Translations under genes and position numbers: made by a program
Shown: positions 9,563-19,320 of the stretch, piece by piece
Position numbering within the stretch: position 1 is the first letter of the stretch
How the letters are laid out: every line of letters begins with the position of its first letter
Source of the DNA: Acidobacteriota bacterium
GTDB lineage: Bacteria > Acidobacteriota > Blastocatellia > RBC074
DNA length: 64,000 nucleotides
Assembly: GCA_018268995.1 (NCBI GenBank)
Contig: JAFDVL010000012.1
Coordinates: forward strand, 1 to 64,000
Direction of reading: 5' to 3'
Notes under the pieces: generated by a model
Database searches by the model: none
What the model was told of the DNA's origin: nothing
The model's input: only the letters and a program-made list of their open reading frames with translations

Positions 9563-10222
9563 GTGATATTGCAACAGGGCAAAAAAACAATTTTCTACAC
9601 CCGGGATGAATTAATCAGCCGTCTTGCTGGCTACGAGCGAACTTTAATTGACCTTGGCACTGGAGATGGCCGATTCGTATATCGACAGGCAGGCGAAAAT
9701 CCGCATATCTTCTATATAGGTGTTGATGCAATCGGTGAAAACATGCAAGAACTCTCGCAACGTGTATTGAAGAAACCAACTAGGGGCGGTCGGCCTAATG
9801 CTATTTTCATAGTCGCTAGCATTGAAAACCTGCCACCTGAATTAACCGGATTGGCCGATACAATCACGATAAATTTTCCTTGGGGATATCTACTAAAAGC
9901 ACTGATTCAACCTGAGTTTCACATTCTCCGATCTATCGTAACTTTGGCTAAACCGGATGCGCGGTTAGTGATGCTAGTTAACTATAGTGTGTTCGAAAAT
10001 CAAAACTATATTGAGCGTCTGGATATACCAGCTATGACTACCGATAGGATAACGGAAGTTTTGCAACCAACCTATAAGCAAGCGGGCATTATTCTAACCA
10101 ACTTTGCCTTTCTGTCTCGAGATGTCCCCCATCGAACGACTTGGGGGCAGCGTCTTATTCTGGGATCAGCGCGCGAAACGCTGCTGCTGGAGGGGCTGAT
10201 TAATCCTCTTTCTGTTGTATAG
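9563..10222 (+). CDS. kamB: KamB/NpmA-like 16S rRNA (adenine-1408-N1) methyltransferase
   Basis: 219 residues from a GTG at 9563, chosen because AGGTGGGA (9548-9555) precedes it and the protein then starts level with NpmA; an ATG at 9488 lies inside the previous gene. Signature segments: LIDLGTGDGRFVYRQA (SAM site), FYIGVDAIGENMQELS, KKPTRGGRPNAIFIVASIE, NLPPELTGLADTITINFPWGYLL and TTWGQRLILG. The two Trp that clamp A1408 in NpmA (FPWG, and the Trp before the xRL segment) are both present. It methylates N1 of A1408 in the decoding site, giving broad aminoglycoside resistance. Co-directional with the DegT gene. Confidence 0.92.
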   Translation: MILQQGKKTIFYTRDELISRLAGYERTLIDLGTGDGRFVYRQAGENPHIFYIGVDAIGENMQELSQRVLKKPTRGGRPNAIFIVASIENLPPELTGLADTITINFPWGYLLKALIQPEFHILRSIVTLAKPDARLVMLVNYSVFENQNYIERLDIPAMTTDRITEVLQPTYKQAGIILTNFAFLSRDVPHRTTWGQRLILGSARETLLLEGLINPLSVV

Positions 10223-10306
10223 TGCATATTCCGAAGGAACGTGAAATGTGATTTCGAGCCGTGAGATGCAATTTCGAGGAGGTTGTGAGTTTGACAAGTC
10301 GGCGTA

Positions 10307-10403
10307 GGTTCACCCTTACTTTTGATACTGGTGGCGAAATGCACAAACTTGTCAGTACTTCCTTGAGTTTGGCAAGATAATTCGGTTCACCCTTACTTTT
10401 GAT
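10307..10403 (+). repeat. Direct repeat GGTTCACCCTTACTTTTGAT, two copies
   Basis: Identical 20-mers at 10307-10326 and 10384-10403, with a variant at 1837-1856 in the same orientation. They sit between the A1408 methyltransferase gene and a 5'-truncated IS1182 gene, so they probably mark ends of decayed elements. Confidence 0.6.
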
Positions 10404-10434
10404 GAGGCAAGAATGAGCCTTCATTTGCGCAGAT

Positions 10435-11244
10435 GTGGATGCGCGTTGGAGTACCAAACGCGGGATGGAGTGGGTCGGTTATAAAGTGCATTTGACCGAA
10501 ACCTGTGAAGTCGACCAACCGCATCTGATTACCGAAGTAACGACGACCCCCGCGACGACCCCCGATGACAATATGCTGGCCCCGATTCATGAAAAGCTCG
10601 CCGCGCGTGACTTGTTGCCCGCTGAGCATTTGGTAGATAAAGGCTATACGAGCGCTGAGGTCCTGGTGGCCGCACAGGAAGATTATGGCGTCCAGATTGT
10701 TGGCCCCGTCGCCGCCGACCCGAGTTGGCAGGCGCGTACTTCCCCAGCTTTTGCCAAAGCGCAATTCCAGGTGGATTGGGAGCGCAAGGTAGTGACTTGT
10801 CCGGCGGGCAAAGAGAGCCGCTCGTGGTTGCCCAATAGTTACCGAGAAAATGGCGTGGTGTGGCAAGCGCGCTTTGCCAACGCCGATTGCACACCCTGCA
10901 CACACCGCGCGCAGTGTACGCACGCCAAAGTCGAGCCACGCCTGATCGGGTTACAGGAACGCCCGCAGGAGGAGGCGCTGCAAAAGCGGCGCACGCAACA
11001 AACCACCCCGGAGTTTCAGGCCGTGTATGCAGCGCGCGCGGGCATTGAAGGCACGCATGCGCAAGGCATTCGGCGGTGTGATTTACAGCAGGCGCGCTAT
11101 GTCGGATTAGTCAAAACGCAGTTACAACAGCTTCTCACGGCGGTGGCGCTCAATCTCATTCGCATCGCCGAGTGGCTGGCCGAAGTCCCGCTCGCAAAAA
11201 CGCGGGTTTCGGCCTTCGCCGCACTCAAAGCTGCCCCCGCTTAA
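10435..11244 (+). pseudogene. IS1182-family transposase, N-terminally truncated
   Basis: 269 residues of the C-terminal part: WVGYKVHLTETCEV, PAEHLVDKGYTSAEVLV, FQVDWERKVVTCPAGK, the Cys cluster ADCTPCTHRAQCTHA, and GIEGTHAQGIRRCDLQQARYVGL. The N-terminal DNA-binding and first catalytic segment are missing. Its last codons and 3' flank (motif TTCGCCAGCAG at 11263) match the MITE at 3612-3727. Confidence 0.83.
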
Positions 11245-11814
11245 ATCGCCTCGGAGCGCACATTCGCCAGCAGTGTCAATGTTGGGTTTACCCCCTGTTG
11301 GAAAAGTACCTGCGAAAGCAACTCGCCGGCAGCCTACCTTACTGTTCGTCCAGTGTGGGGACGGCTTCATAAAAACTTATTTCTGAAAGGAAACAAAGCG
11401 TTGTGACTCCAGTCCATACATGGGGCCTCCAGCAGGGTTGCAACGAAAGGAGCGGGGAAAAGCTATCATCTGTGCGTCAATTCCTACTGTGGCGGGCAGT
11501 GCTTTTTCTGTCAAGGTTTCAGCCACGCGCCCCAGACAAAGGGTTCGCCAGCAGTATCAAGGGTTTACCCCTAAATGGGCGGAAGCCCCGATCAGTAAGA
11601 ATAGGTGTTCATTTTGTCGATAATATGCAGCCAACGGCGTCAGACATTGCAGGGACGATGTGTCCGTGCTCCCTGCAATTTCCAGACGCACAGGATATGT
11701 AAAAAATCTGTAGGTACGATTGAGCGGGTGATGACCGACCGGTATGAAATAAGTATAAACTGAAGAATAGAGGCCCCTTTACTGTAAGACTATCTGCGTC
11801 AAAACAGTCCAGAG
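11245..11814. other. Gene-free stretch with IS1182 terminal repeats
   Basis: Holds the IS1182-type end motif TTCGCCAGCAGT twice (11263 and 11544), each followed by a GGGTTTACCCC-like sequence. No gene supported. Apparently the 3' end of the truncated IS plus a solo end. Confidence 0.55.
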
Positions 11815-13974
11815 TTAGTAACTATTTTCACTTTGTGTCAGTGGGCCATATGAGGGCCACCGCCGCCGCAGATAGGTTACAAATAAACCATGAATCCATG
11901 CTAACTTAATAGTGTGCAATTCAGATGTAATTTCGGCTGGGACATCAATAACTAATGTATAGGGATTACTATTAACCCTTTCCTGTAATCGGAACAGTAC
12001 GTTATTATTCCCTTTGTCTACTAATTCTACGATAAGTACTCCATCTCGGATATACTGTAGGGGCTGTGTTTGTGACGTAGAAAAGCAGAGATTGATTTTG
12101 CTAGTATAGGTTGGACAAAGAGATGGGGGAAGATCAACCAAGATCCGCTCCCCACCGTATTCCCAAACTTCTTGTACCCCGCACGACGGACATTTTACCA
12201 CATATTGATCTGGTTGGCATTCAAGCGGGTCTACCAGTCGCAATGTAGTAAGCGGGCTTCTACAATAATGACAGTCTAGGCTCTCACTCCTGGCAGTAAA
12301 AATAAAACTGTGGGTTAAGGTATCTTGTAAATCACCAGCAAATAGATGGTTTAGTATGAGTGATGCCAACTGGTGATCCCATAAACTGACTTTTAAGGTA
12401 CAAAGATTTACCCACAAGTCTAAGCTGTTATTCCAGACTCCTTCCCTTCTCACAAATTCGCAGATTTGTAGGGATTCCTGTACCCCCTCTTCTAGCATTA
12501 CTCGAACTTTGGATATGTTTCTCAACATATCTTGAAATCCTGGTATTGAGTGCTCTTGTAATTTATACAGTATTGATATCGCTCTCTCAATTGACGCTGC
12601 ACGCTGTAGCCGTTTACCAATTTTTTTAAACCACTCCGTATACATGTGCCACATATCAGTCTTATCTATTATCCCAGTACTTGTTTTCCCCCTCGCTACT
12701 GGCCGAATTATTGCTGCCTTATCTCTACCTCGCATAAGATATATTTCAGAATCACTATTATCTAATCCAATTATTTCAACATCTGACCACTCTTTAAGAT
12801 GTAGCGGAATCACAGTATTGACTGAGCCGGGCCGTTTTTTACTTGCATAATCTATAGTAGCCCAACGAGGCGTTGAACCCAATGGATCACCAAAAAGCAC
12901 ATAAGGTCTACAATTAATTCGACGTAAGGCTAGATCATTCTCGAATTGTACTACCTCGCCAAACCCGATTTCTTGTCTACAGAGATCTAAGACGATTATA
13001 GGATCTAAAGGATGAATATGGAGCACTCTATCAGTGATTACTGCCATTCTAGGATAGCCTTCTCCAATTGAATGTATAGTGCTCAGATTAGATGGGTAAA
13101 GACCATTATTCACAGCTAAGCTTAGACAAGAGTAAACAAAGAGATGTAATGCTTTGATATCACCGAAGGAAATAATATGTGTGTCTTTACTATGCACTCT
13201 TTTGCACTGTCGTATACCACTATTTATGCGGCAGCCATCGATTGGCTCACCCGTAATCACGCGCTCGACTTCGTTCACTAGTCCACATAATACTACAGAG
13301 TTGAGATTAACATGTGCAGCCTCCCCATGCGCTCTAAGTATAATAGTGTGCCAGTTACGTTCTATGACAAGGCTCTGTATTCGATTACAATCTATTATAG
13401 TAGGAACGTTTAAGCGGCCATTAATATTCGCTTGCTGTTCAGTATTGGATATTAAATCAATAATTCCGCAGTTCCTATGGGGTGATGATCTACCAGCCAA
13501 AAGCTTTGCTATAACAAACGTGATGCCCGGGAGATCTTGCGCGGTGATGAACCCCCATGGGATATCTATCCCACGAGCAAGTTCTCGAATCCGACTAATA
13601 GTAAAGTATTCTGATGGAGCTATAAACAGTAACGACTCATAAGCTTGATTGTTTACCACATCATCTATCTCTCCATCTTGAATATGCAGAAACGCTCTGT
13701 TGTTTGCGTCGGCATAAAATCTAGCTGGTACAGAGAAGGCCTCGCCTATAGAGATCACAATGTTACGCTGATCAGATAAATCCTGCTCCATCACCTCTCT
13801 GTATTCGACAGTAGACAACCCGTACCAGGCCAGGACTTCTTTCCACTTAGCTAATCGCTTGTCTTCGAAAGGTATAATTAACGGGATAGTCCCTTCTCGC
13901 GTAAGAGAAGTAGCGTCTTGATAAGATTTAATATCTTTCACTAAGGTAAAATCATAATATGCGGGGTATTGCAT
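11815..13974 (-). CDS. Putative caspase-fold (CHAT/C25-like) protein with zinc ribbon
   Basis: 719 residues, not recognised as a named family. Around residues 215-370 it has a pattern typical of CHAT and gingipain-type cysteine peptidases. WHTIILRAHGEAAHVNL supplies a His-Gly. LHLFVYSCLSLAVNNGLYP supplies a Cys after small hydrophobics. EGYPRMAVIT and YVLFGDPLGS follow, the latter like the GDP motif after C25 cores. Near the C-terminus two CxxC pairs (CHYC, CPSC) about 34 residues apart suggest a zinc ribbon. There is no signal peptide, so it is probably cytoplasmic. It stands alone, flanked by IS debris, and is AT-rich like the biosynthetic genes. If it is a peptidase, the small precursor-like peptides at 33-35.5 kb are candidate substrates; this is speculation. 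Confidence 0.55.
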   Translation of the reverse strand: MQYPAYYDFTLVKDIKSYQDATSLTREGTIPLIIPFEDKRLAKWKEVLAWYGLSTVEYREVMEQDLSDQRNIVISIGEAFSVPARFYADANNRAFLHIQDGEIDDVVNNQAYESLLFIAPSEYFTISRIRELARGIDIPWGFITAQDLPGITFVIAKLLAGRSSPHRNCGIIDLISNTEQQANINGRLNVPTIIDCNRIQSLVIERNWHTIILRAHGEAAHVNLNSVVLCGLVNEVERVITGEPIDGCRINSGIRQCKRVHSKDTHIISFGDIKALHLFVYSCLSLAVNNGLYPSNLSTIHSIGEGYPRMAVITDRVLHIHPLDPIIVLDLCRQEIGFGEVVQFENDLALRRINCRPYVLFGDPLGSTPRWATIDYASKKRPGSVNTVIPLHLKEWSDVEIIGLDNSDSEIYLMRGRDKAAIIRPVARGKTSTGIIDKTDMWHMYTEWFKKIGKRLQRAASIERAISILYKLQEHSIPGFQDMLRNISKVRVMLEEGVQESLQICEFVRREGVWNNSLDLWVNLCTLKVSLWDHQLASLILNHLFAGDLQDTLTHSFIFTARSESLDCHYCRSPLTTLRLVDPLECQPDQYVVKCPSCGVQEVWEYGGERILVDLPPSLCPTYTSKINLCFSTSQTQPLQYIRDGVLIVELVDKGNNNVLFRLQERVNSNPYTLVIDVPAEITSELHTIKLAWIHGLFVTYLRRRWPSYGPLTQSENSY

Positions 13975-14021
13975 AAATAAAACTTTATCGTGGCTGCTTG
14001 AGCTTGTTATTAACTTTCAGG

Positions 14022-14044
14022 TAACCAAACGAACTAACCGTTTG
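14022..14044. terminator. Hairpin upstream of the 719-residue protein gene
   Basis: ACCAAACG-AACTAAC-CGTTTGGT forms an 8-bp stem with a 7-nt loop. No clear T-run follows, so a role as terminator is only possible. It adjoins an IS5-type MITE. Confidence 0.3.
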
Positions 14045-14049
14045 GTAAA

Positions 14050-14247
14050 TACTCAAAAGTGACGGGTAGACGGCATAAAAATGAGATTTCAGAATCTACC
14101 CCGCGAAAAATGGCCTATTTTCTCAATATTTGCATTGCCGAATGCGCAGCAGATAGCATTTTCGTTTTTAGCTTCTGAGACGCCATGCAGCCTTTATTAA
14201 TGGACTTGTGGGCGATTTATCGAACTCACACCCGTCACTTTTGAGTA
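14050..14247. repeat. IS5-type MITE with 18-bp perfect terminal inverted repeats
   Basis: TACTCAAAAGTGACGGGT at 14050-14067 and its exact complement at 14230-14247 enclose about 160 bp without coding capacity. The right repeat abuts an IS5-type transposase C-terminal fragment on the minus strand, which identifies the parent family. Confidence 0.75.
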
Positions 14248-14360
14248 AATAGGATACCGAAGGCCGCATAAGGAAGCCCTTGCAAGGTTTCGGCCAGTCT
14301 TTCATAGTTGCGGGCGAGGCAGCGGAAGCGCGCCGCCCAGCCAATCATGCGTTCAATGGT
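14236..14360 (-). pseudogene. IS5-family transposase C-terminal fragment
   Basis: The minus strand reads TIERMIGWAARFRCLARNYERLAETLQGLPY and ends at the inverted repeat. This is the usual C-terminus of IS5-group enzymes (ER-F-WL-RCRRL-DYER). About 40 residues remain. Confidence 0.65.
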
Positions 14361-14485
14361 CTAATCACAAATGACAAGTTTTTCATGACATGTAACGGGC
14401 GTTTGCACTTACTTACGCGCCGCGCTCCGGTTACGGGCGCCCCTTCCTAGGGAATCATTCTACTCTTCCAACGAAATTCTTCGTT

Positions 14486-14755
14486 GTGGAGGGGAAGATG
14501 AAACACCAGTGGAAAGTACGTCGCCAACTTACTTCGGTGCCCGATGGTCAGCGACGCTGGGATTGGGCTTATCAACTCCTTCTGCAAGGGGCCGATCGTG
14601 TCTTGAGCCCGCCCGCCCTGGCGGCAGCGACAGGATCGCTTCCCAATCAGGAGGCAGAACATGAGAATTGCCGTGTATCTACGGGCCTCGACCTTGCGTC
14701 AGGCGCAAGCGCAGAGTTGCGAGCAACAACTCGACCGACTTCGGACTCACATTAG
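14486..14755 (+). CDS. Small protein preceding the serine recombinase
   Basis: Short frame opening MEGKMKHQWKVRRQLTSVPD and continuing DGQRRWDWAYQLLLQ, overlapping the recombinase start. Not recognised with certainty. Its first 40 residues look like a real small protein, and the rest overlaps the recombinase frame. The 3' end may be altered by the deletion that damaged the recombinase. Confidence 0.35.
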   Translation: MEGKMKHQWKVRRQLTSVPDGQRRWDWAYQLLLQGADRVLSPPALAAATGSLPNQEAEHENCRVSTGLDLASGASAELRATTRPTSDSH

Positions 14756-15858
14756 GTCCTCCTGCTGGAAGAACTCCAGCGCGCGGGCTGCCAAGTCGAA
14801 TTTCTTGACCGCCCCATGAGCCAGGATCCACACGATCAACTGCTGCTCCAGATCCGCGGCGCTATGGCCGAATACGAACGTACCCTGATTGCCGAATGCA
14901 TGCGCCGTGGTCGGCTAGCGAAGCTGCGCGCCGGGTTGCTCCTGCCCTGGACACGACCTTACGGGTACCGGCTCGACTCGCAGCACCCGCGTGACCCTGC
15001 CGGCGTGCGGTTGGAGGAGGCAGAAGCCGCAGTTGTCGCCGAGATCTTCGCCTGGTACTTGGAGCCGGGCTGTAGTTTGTTCGGCCTCGTCAGGCAACTG
15101 CAGGCCCGCAACATCCTTTCGCCGAGCGGCCGCGCCTTTTGGAGTACGGCGACGCTGCGCGGCATCTTGACCAATCCCGCTTATACTGGCCAGGTCTACG
15201 CCGGGCGTATGCATTACCGTCCATCGAAGGTGCGCCGCTCGGCCACCAATCCAATTGGGCAGCACCACGACAGCGTGGAATGGTTGCCGCGCGAGCAGTG
15301 GCTCCCGTAGCCGCCATTCCCGCCGTCATTAGCCCACAGCAATTCGAGCTGGCACAAGCAAAATTGCGTCAGAATCAATCCTTCGCGCGGCGCAATAACA
15401 AAGCCGAATACTTGCTCCGGGCGCTCGTCAGTTGCGGCCTCTGCCACCTCGCTTGCCAAGCCCGCCAGACAGCGCCAGATAACAAATACTATCTCTGCGC
15501 AGGCAAGAACAAAGAAGCACGCCAGCGCCGGGGGCAAACCTTTCCGGCCCGCTTCATCCCCGCCCAACAACTCGACGACCTCGTCTGGCAGGATCTCTGC
15601 GCGTTGCTGCTTGACCCTGCCCAGATCAACCAGGTGCTTATACGGGCACAAAGCGGAGAGTGGCTGCCGCAAGAACGGCAGGCCCGGCGCGAAGGCTTGC
15701 GCAAAGCGCTGGCCAGTTTGGCACAGCAACTTAATCGCCTGACCGAAGCGTACCTAAGCGACGTGATCCCGCTCCCGGAATATCAGCGCCGCCGCCGTGA
15801 ACTGGAGCAGCGGGAGCAAGCCCTCCAGCAACACGCGGAGCAGTTAATTACAGGCTCT
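14661..15858 (+). pseudogene. Large serine recombinase, broken
   Basis: Starts ATG at 14661 after AGGAGG: IAVYLRASTLRQAQAQSCEQQL is the resolvase N-terminus with catalytic Ser. Most of the catalytic domain after it is lost. The reading resumes at about 14760 with PMSQDPHDQLLLQIRGAMAEYER. Then come the recombinase domain (AVVAEIFAWYLEP, WSTATLRGILTNPAYTGQVYAGR), a frameshift near 15305, a zinc ribbon (CGLCHLACQARQ) and a C-terminal coiled coil rich in Gln/Glu. The end coincides with an 18-bp IS630-type terminal motif at 15843-15860. Non-functional. Confidence 0.8.
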
Positions 15859-15860
15859 AG
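15843..15860. repeat. IS630-type terminal 18-mer, copy 1
   Basis: GTTAATTACAGGCTCTAG. An identical 18-mer (reverse complement) is at 39434-39451 and a 16/18 version at 48780-48797. On the minus strand the TAG of this end is the stop codon of the adjoining glycosyltransferase gene. Confidence 0.7.
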
Positions 15861-17080
15861 CTCTGGTATATATTGTACAATTGCTGGCAAGCTTCTTTCA
15901 GGCTAAACTTCTGCTTAACATGTACTAGACTCTTTTCCCCCATTTCTCTTACTAAGGTTGGTGACCTGATCAATTCCCTTACGGCTAAAGCCATAGTTTC
16001 GATGTTATCTGGCGGCACTAATATTCCTGTCTCTCTATCTACGATAACGTTCGGTATCCCGCCTACGTTGAAAGCTACCTGCGGTACTTTCATAGACATA
16101 GCTTCGATTAGAATCCCGCCGAACTCCTCATGGAGGGAGGTCAAAACCAGTACCGTCGCGTAAGAAAGGGCTGCTGGCACTACTTCCTGTGCTATGTAGC
16201 CAGTAACTGTGACCATGGAAATTAAGCCTCTTTTTTTTAACTCCCGCTCCAGTAAGTCTCTTTCATTGCCATCACCACAGATCAAAAAATGACAGTTGTC
16301 TCCCCTCAATCGTTCTGCTAGTGCAATTATTCGCCTCCATCCCTTTTCGCGTGCAATCCGTCCAACATAAGCAATAATAGGACGATCTGTGGGGATTCTA
16401 TAACGGTGTTTGAATGCGGTCATAGCCTGTGGAGTGGCATAGCTTCGGAAACGATCAACTTCAATAGAATCTGGAACAACTGAAACCTTATTATCGTTAA
16501 CCTGAGCCAATTTCTTAAGAGCCTCTCTCGAACGGGAAGAAAGTACAATTATATGATCAGCACGCTGTACGGCCATCAATTCGATAAGACGAGCCATCGG
16601 TTGTATGGCATGATCTAGTAAATTCATGGCTTCGTAAGTAGCTAATACAGAGCAATGGATGGTCAGGATCAGGCGAGCTTTAATCGCTTTAGCAAACACA
16701 GCGCCTACTAACAATGGCCAAAACACGCCGCTACAATGAACATGCACAATGTCCCCTTGCAAACGCCGCTGTAAAAATTCATTTGCAATGCCCAATGCCC
16801 AAGAAATATTAAGGTCCATAAGACCTCTAATTCGTGATCTTACCGGTAAGATCGGTAGGCGAATTCCCCGAACTATAGTTCTTGGATCTACTTGCCATTC
16901 TGTTGGTGCACCAGGGATCTTCAGCGTTAGAACGGTCTGCCTGATGCCCATCCGCGATAGCTCAAAAATCTGTCGAAAAATCTGAGATTGCATGCCACCG
17001 ATAGTGTCGAATGGCACAGGCCAGCCTTGATCCTCTAGGTGCGGCCAGTAAAAATGTGGTGTCAGGCGTAACACGTGCAT
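15857..17080 (-). CDS. btrM: NeoM/BtrM-like GT4 glycosyltransferase (2-DOS N-acetylglucosaminyltransferase)
   Basis: 407 residues, start ATG with GAGG 8 nt before it, 10 nt after the methyltransferase stop. It opens MHVLRLTPHFYWP, then FDTIGGMQSQIFRQ, DIVHVHCSGVFWPLLVG, LTIHCSVLATYEAMN, and the nucleotide-sugar site HEEFGGILIEAMS with the EX7E pair. This closely tracks NeoM/BtrM, which attach GlcNAc from UDP-GlcNAc to O4 of 2-deoxystreptamine. The predicted product is 2'-N-acetylparomamine. Oddity: the stop TAG is formed by an IS630-type terminal repeat (15843-15860), so a few original C-terminal residues may have been replaced, though length is near the family norm. Confidence 0.88.
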   Translation of the reverse strand: MHVLRLTPHFYWPHLEDQGWPVPFDTIGGMQSQIFRQIFELSRMGIRQTVLTLKIPGAPTEWQVDPRTIVRGIRLPILPVRSRIRGLMDLNISWALGIANEFLQRRLQGDIVHVHCSGVFWPLLVGAVFAKAIKARLILTIHCSVLATYEAMNLLDHAIQPMARLIELMAVQRADHIIVLSSRSREALKKLAQVNDNKVSVVPDSIEVDRFRSYATPQAMTAFKHRYRIPTDRPIIAYVGRIAREKGWRRIIALAERLRGDNCHFLICGDGNERDLLERELKKRGLISMVTVTGYIAQEVVPAALSYATVLVLTSLHEEFGGILIEAMSMKVPQVAFNVGGIPNVIVDRETGILVPPDNIETMALAVRELIRSPTLVREMGEKSLVHVKQKFSLKEACQQLYNIYQS

Positions 17081-17090
17081 AATTATTACC

Positions 17091-17882
17091 TCAGTGTTTT
17101 CTTAGCACAATTTCAATATCACGACTGTGTATATCAATTTTAGTGCAGCATTTTTTTTTTCGTACTTCAGCTTCGATCACATTCAATTGCAATCGGGCCG
17201 CTAACGGGTGGTCAATTAGGGGTGGGACATAATCATAGCCAAACCGCTTATTGCCACCAAAGAAGATTACATCCCATGGATGCCTTCGCACTAGGCTTTC
17301 GAAATCGCAATAGAAGAGTCGATTAATCCAATCCGAATTAAAAACATATTCGACTATACTCGCAGCTAAATTGGGCGGGTGGAGGGCGCTAAGCAAAGCG
17401 AATAATTCCTCTTCATTAAAGACCAAATGAGACCAAGATGGGAGCAGTGTCTGCTTCCAAAAATTATAACAATAACCATCAACAACCAAGTTTTCAATAT
17501 GGCTCCCATCTGGAGCAGACCAGACCGGACCAAAATTGGTATATAAATACCCCCCCGACTTGAGAACTCTAGCTATTTCTTCAAGTCCTGCGTCCAAATT
17601 TGCCACGTGTTGAAAAGCATTACATGAAAAAACCAGATCTACACTATTGTCAGGCAGTGGAATAGCCTCACATCTGCCTCGTATAGTGTACAAAGGTCCT
17701 TGCGGATAGATTTGCTGATTACGTGGATCTAGCGCCCACCATTGTCGTACCCTAGATTCCAGCAATAAATGAAATGGCATCCTGCCGCCAACTTCTAAGA
17801 TAGAGCGATCACGCAAATCAAAAATTTGTCGGAAGTTATTAAAAACTTTGCTTTCATCTTCTGCTAACCTAGCGTTACTCAT
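17091..17882 (-). CDS. Class I SAM-dependent methyltransferase
   Basis: 263 residues. Methyltransferase-11-type core: SILEVGGRMPFHLLL as the SAM loop, WWALDPRN, CEAIPLPDNSVDLVFSCNAF, HVANLDAGLEEIARVLKSGGYLYTNF. The substrate cannot be read from sequence. It is the upstream gene of a two-gene unit with the NeoM-like glycosyltransferase, so methylation of the aminoglycoside or a sugar precursor is the natural guess. The motif-I loop has VGG rather than the common GxGxG. Confidence 0.75.
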   Translation of the reverse strand: MSNARLAEDESKVFNNFRQIFDLRDRSILEVGGRMPFHLLLESRVRQWWALDPRNQQIYPQGPLYTIRGRCEAIPLPDNSVDLVFSCNAFQHVANLDAGLEEIARVLKSGGYLYTNFGPVWSAPDGSHIENLVVDGYCYNFWKQTLLPSWSHLVFNEEELFALLSALHPPNLAASIVEYVFNSDWINRLFYCDFESLVRRHPWDVIFFGGNKRFGYDYVPPLIDHPLAARLQLNVIEAEVRKKKCCTKIDIHSRDIEIVLRKH

Positions 17883-18204
17883 ACCTGTTCGATATTTTAT
17901 TTATCAAAAATTCCCTTTTTTCATACCCTATTGTCGGTGCAGCTTATTGTGGAAGTAAGCTCGACTTTATCCATAGGCTCAATAGCTAAATCAGGGGGCT
18001 AAGTCAGTAGCAAAGCGAGCAGTGAGCCGAGCAGCGCTTTGCCACGCTTGCGCACATTAGAGTCGTTGCGATGTTAAGAATCAACAGCTTAGCTATTTTT
18101 CAGCTTGATTGTCGCGCAAGGCAAAATTGAAAAATTCGGGCAAACTCGAACATTTTGTTGATTTCAAGCTTTGACCAGAAATCACTTGAACGTCGGAACT
18201 ACGC
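17883..18204. other. Gene-free stretch
   Basis: No gene or structured RNA recognised. It separates the methyltransferase start from an IS1595 remnant and would contain the promoter of the methyltransferase-glycosyltransferase unit. No strong -35/-10 pair was picked out. Confidence 0.4.
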
Positions 18205-19270
18205 GTTTTTTCATCGCAACAACTCTATTATAAATAAACTCAAAGAAACCCACGCAGAGTGGGGGAACTCTTGCGAAAGGTCGCGATGCGGTCGTAACCA
18301 AGACCGCAGTAACGACCAGAAGCCTTCGATGGTATTGACATGGGCTTCACAAAACCTGTCGCCGTCTTCGTCGCGTGCAAACTCGCCCTTGCCGTGACAG
18401 ACCGTTTTGTGGCCATAGCCCCAAGCCGACACTTGATGTTAGCTACTCATGAAGCATGAGCTTCACCCCGCCCAATGAAAATAAAGGGCTTATCAGTAAC
18501 GTCGCCCTGTATTTTCAGAGCAGATGTCGTATTCGTCAGTTATTATCAGCGTCTCGGCGACAACGTTGGCCATAATGAGCGGCTTGATCGTCTGTTGCTT
18601 GACATCGGGTAGCATGTGGAGCACGACTTCACCGCCACGTTGGAACCTCCCAAAGATTGGCGGTTTCTCTTTAGCCAACGTGCCGCGTCCGCGGGCGCCT
18701 TTCAAGCGGCGTCGGTGCCGGCCTTATTTTACGGCTTCTGGAAGGCCTTTGTGCCCGCCCACGAGGTAGACCTCATCGCACTCGACCGTCCCGCTCAGTT
18801 TCGGCACGGGTTTGTTGGTGACAATGCCCAGCGCAATTGCACCTTCATCTGATGGACGTCATCCTTGTCCAGCCCCAGCTCTTGGGCGAGCTGTTCGTTG
18901 GAAAGGTTGAGCCCCATCAAATACAGACCAAGAATCCATTTGCGCAGTGGTTGATGATGCTGCGCAAAGATGGAATCGGTCAGATCATCAAAATCACGGT
19001 GACAGGCTCGGCAATGGTAGCGTTGCCGTTCTTTCTACCGCTCATCGTGTCCACGCTTTTTGACTTAGTCGGAGTGACACCAAGCGCATTGGACGCCAGT
19101 GGGCCAGCGCAATTGACGCACAGCCGCGAAGCATTTGGCATCATCGATCAGGTTATCGAGCTTGAGCAGGTTTTGAGTATGCGCAGGGGCGCTAGATTTC
19201 TCAAAGAACTTTGGGAGAAGTTTTTTGCTCCCTGTTTTGGCTATTGGGCCATCTTATTTTCAATGATCTG
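18205..19270 (-). pseudogene. IS1595 (ISXO2-like) transposase remnant
   Basis: Minus-strand fragments in several frames include KPLIMANVVAETLIITDEYD and, nearer the 3' end, HGKGEFARDEDGDRFCEAHV with VNTIEGFWSLLRSWLRPHRD. These are landmarks of the ISXO2-like DDE domain. Multiple frameshifts and stops. Confidence 0.75.
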
Positions 19271-19320
19271 ATAGTCAGCATTCGATTTGGTGATCACAGC
19301 CAGCCACAGTAAGGCGAGAG

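Noticed and set aside
10307..10403. Possible CRISPR array
   Set aside because: Only two exact 20-bp repeats 77 bp apart, with a distant third copy. No array spacing and no cas genes.
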